DNA from: Bhargavaea ginsengi
GTDB lineage: Bacteria; Bacillota; Bacilli; Bacillales_A; Planococcaceae
DNA: 64,000 bases
Assembly (NCBI RefSeq): GCF_900109165.1
Contig: NZ_FNZF01000002.1
Span: 558,001-622,000, forward strand
Direction: 5' to 3'
Part shown: piece by piece, positions 27,786 to 37,121 of the stretch
Layout: each line of letters begins with the position of its first letter
How positions within the stretch are numbered: position 1 is the stretch's first letter
Notes under the pieces: generated by a model
Databases searched by the model: none
The model's input: only the letters and a program-made list of their open reading frames with translations
What the model was told of the DNA's origin: nothing
Made by a program: the position numbers and the translations under genes

Positions 27786-29000
27786 TTATTCGGTTGTGGC
27801 CGCTGCCGTTTTCTTTTTCAGGGCGGCGAAGGCCGCTTCCAAATCGGCGATGATGTCGTCCGGATGCTCCAGCCCTGCCGAAAAGCGGATCATCGAGTCT
27901 GTAATGCCCATAGCTAACCGTTCTTCCTCCGGAATTGGAGAATGGGTCATCGTAGCCGGGTGCTGGATAAGCGATTCCGCATCCCCCAGACTCACCGCCA
28001 GCTTGATTAGCTTGAGCTCGTCAAGAAAGGCTTGGGCTTCTTCCAGGCCTCCTTCAAGCGTGAATGAGAAAATGCCTCCTCCGGCATTCATCTGCCTCTT
28101 GGCGATTTCCACATCCGGATTGTCCGCATCCAGCGGATAATGGACCTCCCGGACGGCCGGCACGGTCTTCAGGTAGGCAAGGACCGCTTCGGCATTGGAA
28201 GTATGGCGATCCATCCTCACGGCCAGTGTCTTCAGGCCCCTGATCATCAGCCAGGCATCAAACGGGGAAATGATTCCGCCGTAGTCTTTTTGCACCGTCA
28301 TTCTGATCTGCTCGATCTCTTCCCTGTCTGCGCCGATCAGGAGGCCTGCAATCACATCACCGTGACCATTGATATATTTGGTCGCACTATGGAGTACGAA
28401 ATCTGCGCCGAGTTCAATCGGATTTTGGATATAAGGCGAGCAGAAGGTGTTATCTACGATCACTTTAAGACCATGTCTGCGGGCGACGTTGACTGCAGCG
28501 CGAATATCCGCCACTTCCATTGTCGGATTGACGGGTGTTTCCACATAGATGACACTTGTTTCCGGACGGACATGTTTCTCGATCTCATCCTCGTTTCTCA
28601 TCGGGATCAGGTCATGCGTGATGCCGTACTTGTCCTCGAGGATGTTCAGCAGACCGAATGTGCAGCCGTAAATGCCCCTTGTGCAAAGCACATGGTCGCC
28701 CGCCTTCGTCGCATGGACAAGGATGGCACTGACCGCAGCCATGCCCGATCCGAATGCAAGCGCGCCAGCCCCTTTCTCCAATGCGGTGATCCGTTCTTCC
28801 AACACCTTCACTGTCGGGTTGGTCAACCTGGAGTAGATGTTGCCCGTCTGCTCGCCTGCAAAGCGGGCCGCTCCCGACTCCGCGTCAGGAAATACGTAAG
28901 TCGATGTCTGGTAAAGCGGGACGGCCAGGCTGTCCTGATGATCACGGGGATCATGGCCTTCGTGGATGATGAGTGTATCCCGGTGTACCTTCTTGTTCAT
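27786..29000 (-). CDS. megL: Methionine gamma-lyase
   Basis: A 404-residue PLP enzyme of the Cys/Met metabolism family that splits methionine to methanethiol, 2-oxobutyrate and ammonium. PLP Lys208 is in LHSATKYINGHGDV. The diagnostic cysteine of methionine gamma-lyases, next to the catalytic tyrosine, is present in RGIYGCTFGLL (Tyr111, Cys113); cystathionine gamma-lyases lack it. QDSLAVPLYQTSTYVF is the usual N-terminal signature. I chose ATG at 29000 (MNKKVHRDTL) five bases after GGGAGGGG. A perfect cre site lies 18 bp upstream of the start codon, so repression by CcpA in glucose is expected. Confidence 0.93.
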   Translation of the reverse strand: MNKKVHRDTLIIHEGHDPRDHQDSLAVPLYQTSTYVFPDAESGAARFAGEQTGNIYSRLTNPTVKVLEERITALEKGAGALAFGSGMAAVSAILVHATKAGDHVLCTRGIYGCTFGLLNILEDKYGITHDLIPMRNEDEIEKHVRPETSVIYVETPVNPTMEVADIRAAVNVARRHGLKVIVDNTFCSPYIQNPIELGADFVLHSATKYINGHGDVIAGLLIGADREEIEQIRMTVQKDYGGIISPFDAWLMIRGLKTLAVRMDRHTSNAEAVLAYLKTVPAVREVHYPLDADNPDVEIAKRQMNAGGGIFSFTLEGGLEEAQAFLDELKLIKLAVSLGDAESLIQHPATMTHSPIPEEERLAMGITDSMIRFSAGLEHPDDIIADLEAAFAALKKKTAAATTE

Positions 29001-29017
29001 TTTTGCCCCTCCCATTT

Positions 29018-29031
29018 TGAAAGCGCTATCA
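29018..29031 (-). promoter_or_regulatory. cre site (CcpA operator) in the megL leader
   Basis: TGAAAGCGCTATCA matches the consensus TGWAANCGNTNWCA at every defined position. It lies directly upstream of the megL ribosome site, a roadblock/repression position. ccpA itself is in this window. Confidence 0.8.
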
Positions 29032-29082
29032 TTTTCTACTATTATATCTTGCTTGCATCAAAAAGGGAACTTCCCTACTTTC

Positions 29083-29111
29083 TTGACTTCCGCGCACGCA
29101 CGCGGTATGAT
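29083..29111 (+). promoter_or_regulatory. Promoter of rpsD
   Basis: TTGACT (29083-29088), 17-bp spacer, TATGAT (29106-29111): a near-consensus SigmaA promoter about 205 bp before the rpsD start, leaving a long untranslated leader. Confidence 0.85.
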
Positions 29112-29117
29112 ATTCGT

Positions 29118-29317
29118 TGTGTAAAATAAACGCAGCAGTTGTGTGAGCAAGGCTGCCCATTTTATCCCTTTACGCCGGACAGTGTCCGGATAAACGGTGC
29201 ATCGCGTAACCCTTGGCTGCTGGGCGAAGGTGCAAGATGATGAAATGGCTCCGTGTTTGAACACATCTGGTTTTTATTTTACTCAAAATAAAACCAACTT
29301 AAGAGGAGGAGTCATCC
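29118..29317 (+). promoter_or_regulatory. Structured rpsD leader, probable S4 autoregulatory RNA
   Basis: About 200 nt of untranslated leader with several inverted repeats: GCAGC/GCTGC (29132-29156), CCGGAC AGT GTCCGG (29175-29189) and an AT-rich hairpin GGTTTTTATTTT / AAAATAAAACC (29269-29295) ending just before the ribosome site GAGGAGG. In Bacillus, S4 represses its own synthesis through the rpsD leader; this leader is in the right place and size. The exact fold was not computed. Confidence 0.6.
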
Positions 29318-29920
29318 ATGGCTCGCTACACAGGTCCATCTTGGAAAATCTCCCGCCGCCTCGGTATTTCCCTGAGCGGTACGGGCAAAGAAATCGAAAA
29401 ACGTCCTTACGCTCCAGGCCCGCACGGCCCGAACCAGCGTAAAAAACTTTCGGAATACGGCATGCAGCTTCAAGAGAAGCAGAAACTCCGTCACATGTAC
29501 GGTGTCAACGAACGCCAATTCCACACACTCTTCCTCCGTGCAGGCAAAATGCCTGGTAAGCACGGCGAAAACTTCATGATCCTGCTTGAAACGCGCCTCG
29601 ACAACGTCGTGTACCGCATGGGCCTTGCCCGCACACGCCGCCAGGCACGTCAGCTCGTCAACCACGGCCACGTCCTCGTTGACGGCAAGCGCGTCGACAT
29701 CCCGTCGTACCGCGTAGCGCCTGGTCAGGAAATCTCGCTTCGCGAGCGTTCCCAGAACCTGTCGGCTGTTACAGAAGCGATCGAAGCGACAAACTTCGTT
29801 CCTGACTACGTGACATTCGATGCAGAAGCGAAGAAAGGCACATTCGTCCGCCTTCCTGAGCGCAGCGAACTGGCAGCAGAGATCAACGAAGCGCTGATCG
29901 TTGAATTCTACAACCGCTAA
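29318..29920 (+). CDS. rpsD: 30S ribosomal protein S4
   Basis: A 200-residue primary 16S rRNA-binding protein that nucleates assembly of the 30S body. It starts [20 protein letters not shown], the zinc-free form (no N-terminal CxxC knuckle). The S4 RNA-binding domain is at about residues 90-150 ([38 protein letters not shown]). Codon use is strongly biased, as for highly expressed genes. It is monocistronic with its own promoter, leader and terminator, as in B. subtilis. Confidence 0.98.
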   Translation: MARYTGPSWKISRRLGISLSGTGKEIEKRPYAPGPHGPNQRKKLSEYGMQLQEKQKLRHMYGVNERQFHTLFLRAGKMPGKHGENFMILLETRLDNVVYRMGLARTRRQARQLVNHGHVLVDGKRVDIPSYRVAPGQEISLRERSQNLSAVTEAIEATNFVPDYVTFDAEAKKGTFVRLPERSELAAEINEALIVEFYNR

Positions 29921-29933
29921 TCAGCTTTTACAG

Positions 29934-29977
29934 GCTGCAGACAAAGTGAGGTTCTCCTCCTTGTCTGCAGCTTTTTT
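29934..29977 (+). terminator. Terminator of rpsD
   Basis: GCTGCAGACAA / TTGTCTGCAGC stem (29934-29944 and 29961-29971) followed by TTTTTT. Confidence 0.9.
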
Positions 29978-30018
29978 GTGTTCATACGGGGATTGCCGTC
30001 GGCGTCGATGCTGAGGCT

Positions 30019-30127
30019 GTTAGTAGTGATTCGGCGCCGCTTGGTAGGGATTCAGAACCTAATGGTTGCGACTCAACAGGGGCTTGGTGGGAATTCAGCA
30101 CCCCATTGGTAGCGACTCGTCTGATGG
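30019..30127. repeat. Degenerate 22-bp tandem repeat, five units
   Basis: Five head-to-tail units of 21-22 bp start at 30019, 30041, 30063, 30084 and 30106. They share the core TTGGTAGNGATTCNG (variants GTTAGTAGTGATTCGG, TGGTTGCGACTCA, TTGGTGGGAATTCAG, TTGGTAGCGACTCG) and differ in the last seven bases. The array ends about 15 bp before the promoter of the next gene. No reading frame or hairpin explains it. Confidence 0.75.
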
Positions 30128-30142
30128 CTGATTCCAATTGTC

Positions 30143-30151
30143 TGTTACAAT
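30143..30151 (+). promoter_or_regulatory. Extended -10 promoter of the BtuF-like gene
   Basis: TGTTACAAT fits TGNTATAAT with one mismatch; no good -35 is seen upstream, where the 22-bp repeat array ends. Confidence 0.45.
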
Positions 30152-30177
30152 CGGTTTATCTGAACGGAGGGATAGCA

Positions 30178-30996
30178 TTGAAACTTGTTTCCATTTGCCC
30201 GAGCAACACGGAACTGCTCGCCTACCTTGGCTTAGACGTACAGCTTGTTGGAGTGGATGACTTTTCCGACTGGCCGGCATCCGTTTCGGATCTGCCAAAG
30301 CTTGGCCCGGATTTGTCGATCGACATGGACCGGCTGGAAGCACTCGGGCCGGACCTGGTCCTTGCTTCGCTAAGCGTCCCGGGGATGGAGCGGAATGTGG
30401 AGGAGCTGGAGAAACGGGACATTCCCCATCTCGTCACGAATCCGCAGAGCCTGCAGGATATCGCTGAAGACCTTGTCACTGTCGGCCGGGCATGCGGAAT
30501 CGAAGATCGGGGCCGGCACACCGCCCGGGAATATATGGACTTCATCAGTGAGCTTAAGAGGCGTTCGGACCGCGTTTCGGACAGGCCGTCTTTATATTGG
30601 GAATGGTGGCCGAAACCGGTGTTCACACCGGGAAGCGTAAACTGGCTCACCGAAATCAGCCAAATCGCAGGCGGGCGCAATTTATACGAAGATGTTGAGC
30701 TTGCCAGCATCCAGACGGACTGGGAAGATGTCGCCTCCCGTGACCCGGACCGGATCCTGCTTGCATGGGTCGGCGTCCGGACCGAGAAAATCAGGCCAGA
30801 GCTGCTCCTCAAGCGTCCCGGATGGCCGGAACTCCGCGCGATGCGGAATGGACAGATTGACGTCATGGAGGAATGGCTTTACTGCCGGCCGTCTCCGCGT
30901 CTGCTGGAAGGCGCGCTGAAACTCGGCGGGATGCTGCACCCGGAGTTGTACAGTGACCTCGAACTTCCCGATTGGGTCAACCCGGTGACCTCATAA
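30178..30996 (+). CDS. Cobalamin-binding-type (BtuF/PF01497) protein without signal peptide
   Basis: A 272-residue protein of the periplasmic-binding-protein type III fold: LVSICPSNTELLAYLGLDVQ, LVGVDDFSDWPASVSDLPKL, the inter-lobe helix and TPGSVNWLTEISQIAGGRNL. The N-terminus MKLVSICPSNTELL has no signal peptide and no lipobox cysteine, so it should be cytosolic. No ABC permease or ATPase is adjacent. It therefore probably does not act as a transport receptor, although corrinoid or metal-chelate binding is still plausible. TTG start (30178) has GGAGGG six bases upstream. Similar cytosolic homologues are often annotated cobalamin-binding protein; function unproven. Confidence 0.8.
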   Translation: MKLVSICPSNTELLAYLGLDVQLVGVDDFSDWPASVSDLPKLGPDLSIDMDRLEALGPDLVLASLSVPGMERNVEELEKRDIPHLVTNPQSLQDIAEDLVTVGRACGIEDRGRHTAREYMDFISELKRRSDRVSDRPSLYWEWWPKPVFTPGSVNWLTEISQIAGGRNLYEDVELASIQTDWEDVASRDPDRILLAWVGVRTEKIRPELLLKRPGWPELRAMRNGQIDVMEEWLYCRPSPRLLEGALKLGGMLHPELYSDLELPDWVNPVTS

Positions 30997-31005
30997 AACA
31001 GAAAC

Positions 31006-31038
31006 GGCCCCCTCGGATCTGCCGGATCCGAAGGGGCC
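31006..31038. terminator. Terminator between BtuF-like gene and alaX
   Basis: GGCCCCCTCGGATC / GGATCCGAAGGGGCC stem (31006-31019 and 31024-31038) with a short loop. T-runs are weak on the plus strand; on the minus strand it is followed by GTTTCTGTTTTATG. Confidence 0.7.
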
Positions 31039-31042
31039 TTGC

Positions 31043-32221
31043 TTATTCTCCGATAGATTCTGCCATGATGGCGAGCAGTTCGTCTTCTCCAAGAGAAATG
31101 TCGCCGCCGCCCTGAACAAATGCTTCACTTCCGCCGCCTTTGCCTCCTGTCGCCTCAAGGGCCGCGGCGGCCACCCGCTTCATGGATGCGTCTGCAGCGT
31201 TGCCGCGTGCACCGACAAACTGGAGCTTTTCGCCGTTCCTTACCGTGAGCAGAACAATGGCGTCCTCTCTGAGAGCGGCGGCGGCCCTTGCGAGTTTCTG
31301 GAGCTCCGCGATGGGACGGTCCCTGAAGGAAGCCTTTATCAGCCGTCCCCCGGCTGCCAAAGATTGTGCCTCAACTTCCAGCAGCCGGTCGGCTGCTTCT
31401 GCAAGTTGCTTCTCCAAAGAGCGGTTGGTATCCAGAAGCCGCCTGATCGCCGATGCCGTTTCTTCTTCGGGCACACTCAGGAGTCCGACCGCTTCTTTGA
31501 GGAAGCTGTTCTTTTTCCCGAGCTGTTCCAAGACACGGTTACCGCAGACAAAGTGGATTCGTGTTTTTTTCTTCATCCGCTCCATACCCAGAATTTTCAG
31601 CTGGCCGACCTCGCCGGTGGAGTATGGATGGGTACCGCCGCAGCCGTTGTAGTCAAAGTCCGGGATAATGACGAGACGGATCTCCCCTTCCACCGCCACT
31701 TCTTTTCTGAGGCGATAGCGGTCCAGCTCCTCTCTCGTCACCCAGCGGGTCTCGATCGCCCGGTTTTGCATAATGATCTCATTCGCCCGCTGCTCGGCAG
31801 CATCCAGCTGTTCATCAATCACCAGCTCAGTGTCCAGGTCGATCGAACTGACCTCTTTGCCCAGGTGGAAGCTGACTGTCGGGCAGCCTGCCGTCTCGAC
31901 GAATGCAGCCGTCAGGATATGCTGTCCGGTATGCTGCTGCATATGGTCATGACGGCGCATCCAGTCGATCTTACCGGAGGCAACGAGTGCATTCAGCGGC
32001 TCCTCCACATAATGCCGGATTTCGCCGTCAATCTCTTCTACATCCGTCACGCGGATGCCGTTCAGCCTGCCGGTGTCATGCGGCTGGCCGCCCCCCGTCG
32101 GATAAAACACGGTATTCTCGAGAACGGCGTACGGCCTCCCGTCTTCCTCCCCCTCACGGACAACATTTACTTTAAAGCTGGTCCGATATGGATCCTGATA
32201 GTACAGCCGGTCTTTTAGCAT
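31043..32221 (-). CDS. Alanyl-tRNA editing protein, long AlaX with DHHA1 domain
   Basis: A 392-residue free-standing editing protein related to the AlaRS editing domain, expected to hydrolyse Ser-tRNA(Ala) and/or Gly-tRNA(Ala). Zinc ligands are in MQQHTGQHIL (HxxxH) and CGGTHPYSTGEVG (CxxxH); NTVFYPTGGGQPHD is the N-terminal signature. A coiled segment (residues about 255-300) leads to a DHHA1 domain ending GGKGGGSEAFVQGGGD. ATG at 32221 (MLKDRLYY) is seven bases after GGAGGG. It follows tyrS by 47 bp with no terminator between, so it may share the Tyr T-box. Confidence 0.9.
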   Translation of the reverse strand: MLKDRLYYQDPYRTSFKVNVVREGEEDGRPYAVLENTVFYPTGGGQPHDTGRLNGIRVTDVEEIDGEIRHYVEEPLNALVASGKIDWMRRHDHMQQHTGQHILTAAFVETAGCPTVSFHLGKEVSSIDLDTELVIDEQLDAAEQRANEIIMQNRAIETRWVTREELDRYRLRKEVAVEGEIRLVIIPDFDYNGCGGTHPYSTGEVGQLKILGMERMKKKTRIHFVCGNRVLEQLGKKNSFLKEAVGLLSVPEEETASAIRRLLDTNRSLEKQLAEAADRLLEVEAQSLAAGGRLIKASFRDRPIAELQKLARAAAALREDAIVLLTVRNGEKLQFVGARGNAADASMKRVAAAALEATGGKGGGSEAFVQGGGDISLGEDELLAIMAESIGE

Positions 32222-32268
32222 CGCCATTCCCTCCCTGTATGCCGGAACCAAATCATCATTTTTTCCGG

Positions 32269-33537
<1,269 letters not shown>

Positions 33538-33550
33538 TCATCCCTCCAGA

Positions 33551-33798
33551 AAATAATAAAAGCCCCTGCGGATCCATGGATCCTGCAGGGGCGCTGATTC
33601 CATCAACGCGGTACCACCCGGCTTGGGAAGCGCAATCCGCTTCCCCGCTTATGCATGTTAACGCATGCCGGCGCCTTGCTCCGGGGCTGTAATTCACGGA
33701 TCGTCCGCCGGGCAGCTTCCACCATCCGCTGCCTCTCTGATTGCTCGGCGGACGGCGCTACTCCGGCCCCATCCTCACTCGGTTTCAATATGATAATA
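33551..33798 (-). promoter_or_regulatory. T-box leader of tyrS (tyrosine specificity)
   Basis: On the minus strand the T-box sequence GGGTGGTACCGCG (33607-33619) is exact. It is followed by the terminator hairpin GCCCCTGC / GCAGGGGC (33562-33592) and TTTTATTATTTT. Upstream are the AG-box GAGTGA (33775-33780) and, 85 bp on, a plausible specifier codon UAC (Tyr) at 33689-33691 in GTGAATTACAG. Uncharged tRNA(Tyr) should promote antitermination. Confidence 0.9.
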
Positions 33799-33804
33799 AT
33801 CCTC

Positions 33805-33832
33805 ATTTTATCGGAAACGGGAACGATGTCAA
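33805..33832 (-). promoter_or_regulatory. Promoter of the T-box/tyrS unit
   Basis: Minus strand TTGACA (33827-33832), 16-bp spacer, TAAAAT (33805-33810). Confidence 0.75.
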
Positions 33833-33858
33833 TACAGATTTCTCCCCCTGTCGCAATA

Positions 33859-33867
33859 TGGTATAAT
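33859..33867 (+). promoter_or_regulatory. Extended -10 promoter of the penicillin-binding protein gene
   Basis: TGGTATAAT is a perfect extended -10; TTTCTC at the usual -35 position is weak. It is divergent from the tyrS promoter about 30 bp away. Confidence 0.65.
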
Positions 33868-33893
33868 ATGACGAGATTTTAAGGGGGGATCCT

Positions 33894-36890
33894 GTGGAAT
33901 CAAGAAATCCATTTAAATATATAGAAGAGAAGGTCAACGAGTTCCAAGAATCGCAATGGGGCCGGCGGCTGAGGATCGGATCGGGCGTCGCCTGGAACCT
34001 CCTCCTCCTCTTCGGGGTCACGGCTGTCCTGCTGGGAATCTTTGCAGGTTCGGCCGGTGCGGGGTATTTTGCCTCGCTCGTCAAAGAGGAGCCGCTCCGG
34101 TCAAAGGAAGAAATGCGACAGACGATCCTGACCTACGAGGAAACATCCGAGCTGTATTTTTCGGATGGAGTCTACCTGGGCAAAGTCAATGCTGACATCG
34201 AGCGCAGGGAGACCAAGGTTGGAGATGTCTCCCCTCACCTGATCAATGCGGTGCTGGCGACAGAGGACGAGTACTTTGATGAACATCAGGGGATTGTCCC
34301 GAAAGCGATTCTCCGGGGACTGTTCCAGGACGTCACGAACGCCGACTCCCAGACAGGGGGATCGACGCTGACCCAGCAGCTGATCAAGAACCAGGTCCTC
34401 ACCAATGAAGTTTCCTATGAGCGTAAGGCCAAGGAGATCCTCCTCGCCATGCGGCTTGAAAAGTTCATGGAGAAGGAAGAAATCCTTGAAGCTTATCTGA
34501 ACATCATTCCATACGGCCGTAATGCATCCGGCCAGAACATCGCCGGTGTCGCGACCGCAGCGGAAGGTTTGTTCGGGGTCACCCCGAAAGAACTCAACCT
34601 TCCTCAGGCCGCTTATATCGCCGGCCTTCCCCAGGCTCCATTCCTCTATACCCCATTCTACTCGGGACAGCGGGGAATGAAGAGTCCGGAAGAACTGGAA
34701 CCGGGCATCGAACGGATGAAAACGGTCCTGTTCCGAATGAGGGAAACCGGCTACATCACCGATGATGAATATGAACAGGCTGTCGTCTACGACATCACCA
34801 AGGACTTCAAGCAGCCCGAGCAGCGGGCGACTGAACGTTATCCGTTCCTGACCCCCGAAATCCAGGCAGACTCCAAAGAGATTCTCGCCAGGATCCTCGC
34901 GGAAAAGGATGGGCTTGACCCTGCCCGGCTTGATGAAGAAGCCGAATTGCTGGCCAAGTACATGCAGCTGGCCGACCGGGACCTGAAAAGCGGCGGGTAC
35001 CGGATCCATACGACAATCAAAAAAGACTTGTATGACCGCTTCCAGGAAATCAAAAACAACTTCGAGTATTACGGCCCGACGCTAACCGAGTCAAAAGTCG
35101 ACAGCGAGACCGGCGAAACGGTCGAAGAGCTGAATCCCGTCGAAGTCGGCTCTGTGGCTGTTGAAAATGGTACCGGCCGTATTCTCGCCTTTGTCGGGGG
35201 CCGTGACCATCAGATCGAACAGACCAATCACGCAACCAGTGCTTTCCGCCAGGTCGGTTCGTCCGTGAAGCCACTCCTCGTCTATGCACCTGCGATCGAG
35301 TTCGGCCAGATCGGGGCAGGCAGTCCTGTTGTGGACGTCTGGGCCAACATCGGCGGATGGAAGCCTAAAAACTTCGTCGCTTCCCGACAATACGGGATCG
35401 TGCCGGCACGCGAGGCGCTGTCCAAGTCGTATAACCTGGCAGCCGTACGGACACTCGGCAAGATCGCTGACAAAGACCCGACCCAGTTCCTCGACAAGAT
35501 GGGCTTTGACCAGATTCAGGATTTCCAACGGAACGTACCTTCCGCCGCACTCGGTGTCTACTCGGCGTCTGTTGAACAGAACGTCGGAGGCTTCTCCACT
35601 CTCGCCAATGGCGGGAAATTCGTGAAGCCATACATGATCGAGCGGATTGAAGACAGCGAAGGAAACGCTGTCTATGAACACAAGTCCGAGCCGGTTGATG
35701 TCTTCAGCCCGCAGACGGCATATATTGTCACGGACATGCTGCGTGACACCGTGACATCCGGAACGGCCACCATCATGAGGCGTGACCTTAACTTCCGCCC
35801 CGATATCGCGGCAAAGTCCGGAACGACCAACGACTTTAAGGACGTCTGGATGATGGGGTACAACCCGAACGTCACGCTCGGCGTCTGGCTTGGCTATGAC
35901 AATCAGCAAAAATACAATCTCGGCAGGATGACATCCCGGGACCTGCAGCCGAGCACCAGGGTGAACAAGCTGTTCGCGCGGCTCATGAATGGCATGAATG
36001 AAGTGGCACCGGACATCGTGGCGGCCGGTGAACGCTTCCAGCAGCCGGAAGGCGTTGTCACCCGTTCGTTCTGCGGCATCTCGGGAATGGCGCCATCCAA
36101 GGCCTGCCAGGCGGCCGGACTGATTCGTGCCGACCTGTTCAACGCCCACACATTCGTGCCGAACAAAGTGGATGACAGCTTCGGCGCATCAGGAGGTTCC
36201 TATGTCGTGGCGGGCGGCACCCGCTACCAGGCCCTCCCTTCCACGCCAAGGGAATTCGTCCGGAGCGGCGCAGCGGGCATCAGCAAAGACTTTGTTGACC
36301 GCATGCTTTCTCCGTACGGCGGTGACCCATCCGGACTCTTCCCGAACGGATCCAGGTTCGGAACCAATATCGTGTCCGCACGCAGCTACAGCGGCATCTC
36401 CGGCGCGCCAATCGCACCTGGTGCTGCGCGCTCCGGCAGCAACATCACTTGGAGCAACTCCCCTTCCGCTGATGTCGTCGGCTACTATGTCTACAAAGAC
36501 GGGGCCAAGATCGCATCAGTGGCCTACGGCGGCTCCTACAGTGCCGGCGCATCCGCTCCGGGTTCCTACAGCGTAAGGGCAATAGATATTACCGGACAAC
36601 TTTCCGGTCCATCGAATGTCATCACGACCGATGCTCCGGAACCTCCTCCTGAGCCGGAAAACACTGAACCTCCGGAAGAAAACAGCAATGAAGGATCCGA
36701 GGGCGGCAGTGCTCCACCATCTGACGGCAACGAAGAAGAGCCAGAGGAAAGCCAGCCGGAGAACGGCGGAAATGGTAACGGTGGAAATGGCAATGGCAAT
36801 GGTAACGGAAATGGTGGAAACTCCGGAAATGGAAACGACCAGAATAATGGAAATGGCGGAAACAGCGGCAACGGCGGCAACGGCGGCTGA
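33894..36890 (+). CDS. Class A penicillin-binding protein with FN3-like domain and Gly/Asn-rich tail
   Basis: A 998-residue bifunctional peptidoglycan synthase. One membrane anchor is at about 32-60, and the GT51 glycosyltransferase follows with its catalytic glutamate in LATEDEYFDEHQG (about 121-133), TGGSTLTQQLIKN and RKAKEILLAMRLE. The transpeptidase motifs are SSVK (about 455-458), SYN (about 510) and KSGTTN (about 640). A fibronectin type III-like module (about 836-908) and an acidic Pro/Glu linker lead to a low-complexity Gly/Asn tail (about 955-998). GTG start has GGGGGGAT upstream. In B. subtilis tyrS and acsA are adjacent, as I recall; here the gene lies between them. Confidence 0.95.
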   Translation: MESRNPFKYIEEKVNEFQESQWGRRLRIGSGVAWNLLLLFGVTAVLLGIFAGSAGAGYFASLVKEEPLRSKEEMRQTILTYEETSELYFSDGVYLGKVNADIERRETKVGDVSPHLINAVLATEDEYFDEHQGIVPKAILRGLFQDVTNADSQTGGSTLTQQLIKNQVLTNEVSYERKAKEILLAMRLEKFMEKEEILEAYLNIIPYGRNASGQNIAGVATAAEGLFGVTPKELNLPQAAYIAGLPQAPFLYTPFYSGQRGMKSPEELEPGIERMKTVLFRMRETGYITDDEYEQAVVYDITKDFKQPEQRATERYPFLTPEIQADSKEILARILAEKDGLDPARLDEEAELLAKYMQLADRDLKSGGYRIHTTIKKDLYDRFQEIKNNFEYYGPTLTESKVDSETGETVEELNPVEVGSVAVENGTGRILAFVGGRDHQIEQTNHATSAFRQVGSSVKPLLVYAPAIEFGQIGAGSPVVDVWANIGGWKPKNFVASRQYGIVPAREALSKSYNLAAVRTLGKIADKDPTQFLDKMGFDQIQDFQRNVPSAALGVYSASVEQNVGGFSTLANGGKFVKPYMIERIEDSEGNAVYEHKSEPVDVFSPQTAYIVTDMLRDTVTSGTATIMRRDLNFRPDIAAKSGTTNDFKDVWMMGYNPNVTLGVWLGYDNQQKYNLGRMTSRDLQPSTRVNKLFARLMNGMNEVAPDIVAAGERFQQPEGVVTRSFCGISGMAPSKACQAAGLIRADLFNAHTFVPNKVDDSFGASGGSYVVAGGTRYQALPSTPREFVRSGAAGISKDFVDRMLSPYGGDPSGLFPNGSRFGTNIVSARSYSGISGAPIAPGAARSGSNITWSNSPSADVVGYYVYKDGAKIASVAYGGSYSAGASAPGSYSVRAIDITGQLSGPSNVITTDAPEPPPEPENTEPPEENSNEGSEGGSAPPSDGNEEEPEESQPENGGNGNGGNGNGNGNGNGGNSGNGNDQNNGNGGNSGNGGNGG

Positions 36891-36900
36891 TCCCCATTCA

Positions 36901-36932
36901 CCCGGCATCCTAAACGAGGATGCCGGGTTTTT
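36901..36932 (+). terminator. Terminator of the penicillin-binding protein gene
   Basis: CCCGGCATCC / GGATGCCGGG stem with a 7-base loop followed by TTTTT. Confidence 0.9.
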
Positions 36933-36951
36933 GATTGCATCCGATGAATGC

Positions 36952-36993
36952 AAAAAAGCTGCAGACAAAGGAGCAGTGCTCTTCGTCTGCAGC
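36952..36993 (-). terminator. Orphan terminator-like hairpin on the minus strand
   Basis: GCTGCAGAC / GTCTGCAGC stem (36958-36993) with inner pairing GAGCA/TGCTC, followed on the minus strand by TTTTTTG. acsA already has its own terminator at 37122-37151, so this one would end a transcript arising from the repeat region between them, or catch readthrough. Confidence 0.6.
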
Positions 36994-37009
36994 TAATGGG
37001 AGGGTATAT

Positions 37010-37093
37010 GTTAACGTCTCAACCGAGTTTGTTAACGTCTCAACCGAGTTTGTTAACGTCTCAACCGACTATGTTAACGTCTCTATCAAAACA
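37010..37093. repeat. 21-bp tandem repeat, four units
   Basis: Units start at 37010, 37031, 37052 and 37073. The first two are identical (GTTAACGTCTCAACCGAG followed by TTT), the third differs in three of the last four bases, and the fourth keeps only the first eleven bases. Because 21 is a multiple of three, the plus strand can be read as MLTSQPSLLTSQPSL after GGGAGGG, but the site is too close to the ATG and the frame runs antisense through acsA, so I do not call a gene. No dyad symmetry beyond GTTAAC. Confidence 0.85.
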
Positions 37094-37121
37094 GCTATCT
37101 TCTCCCTCTTTTCTCCATCAC

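Noticed and set aside
27234-29000. Dedicated methionine salvage/oxidation operon of ytsP and megL
   Set aside because: The two genes are convergent with a shared terminator, so they are not an operon; adjacency is probably incidental.
28140-29129. Plus-strand frame of about 329 codons opposite megL
   Set aside because: Antisense to megL and its leader, histidine- and cysteine-rich shadow composition, no plausible start site.
30019-30127. CRISPR array
   Set aside because: Units are contiguous, about 22 bp, with no unique spacers and no cas genes nearby; the same holds for 37010-37093.
35091-36149. Long open frame on the minus strand opposite the PBP gene
   Set aside because: The plus strand carries all PBP motifs in frame; no ribosome site or family match supports the antisense frame.
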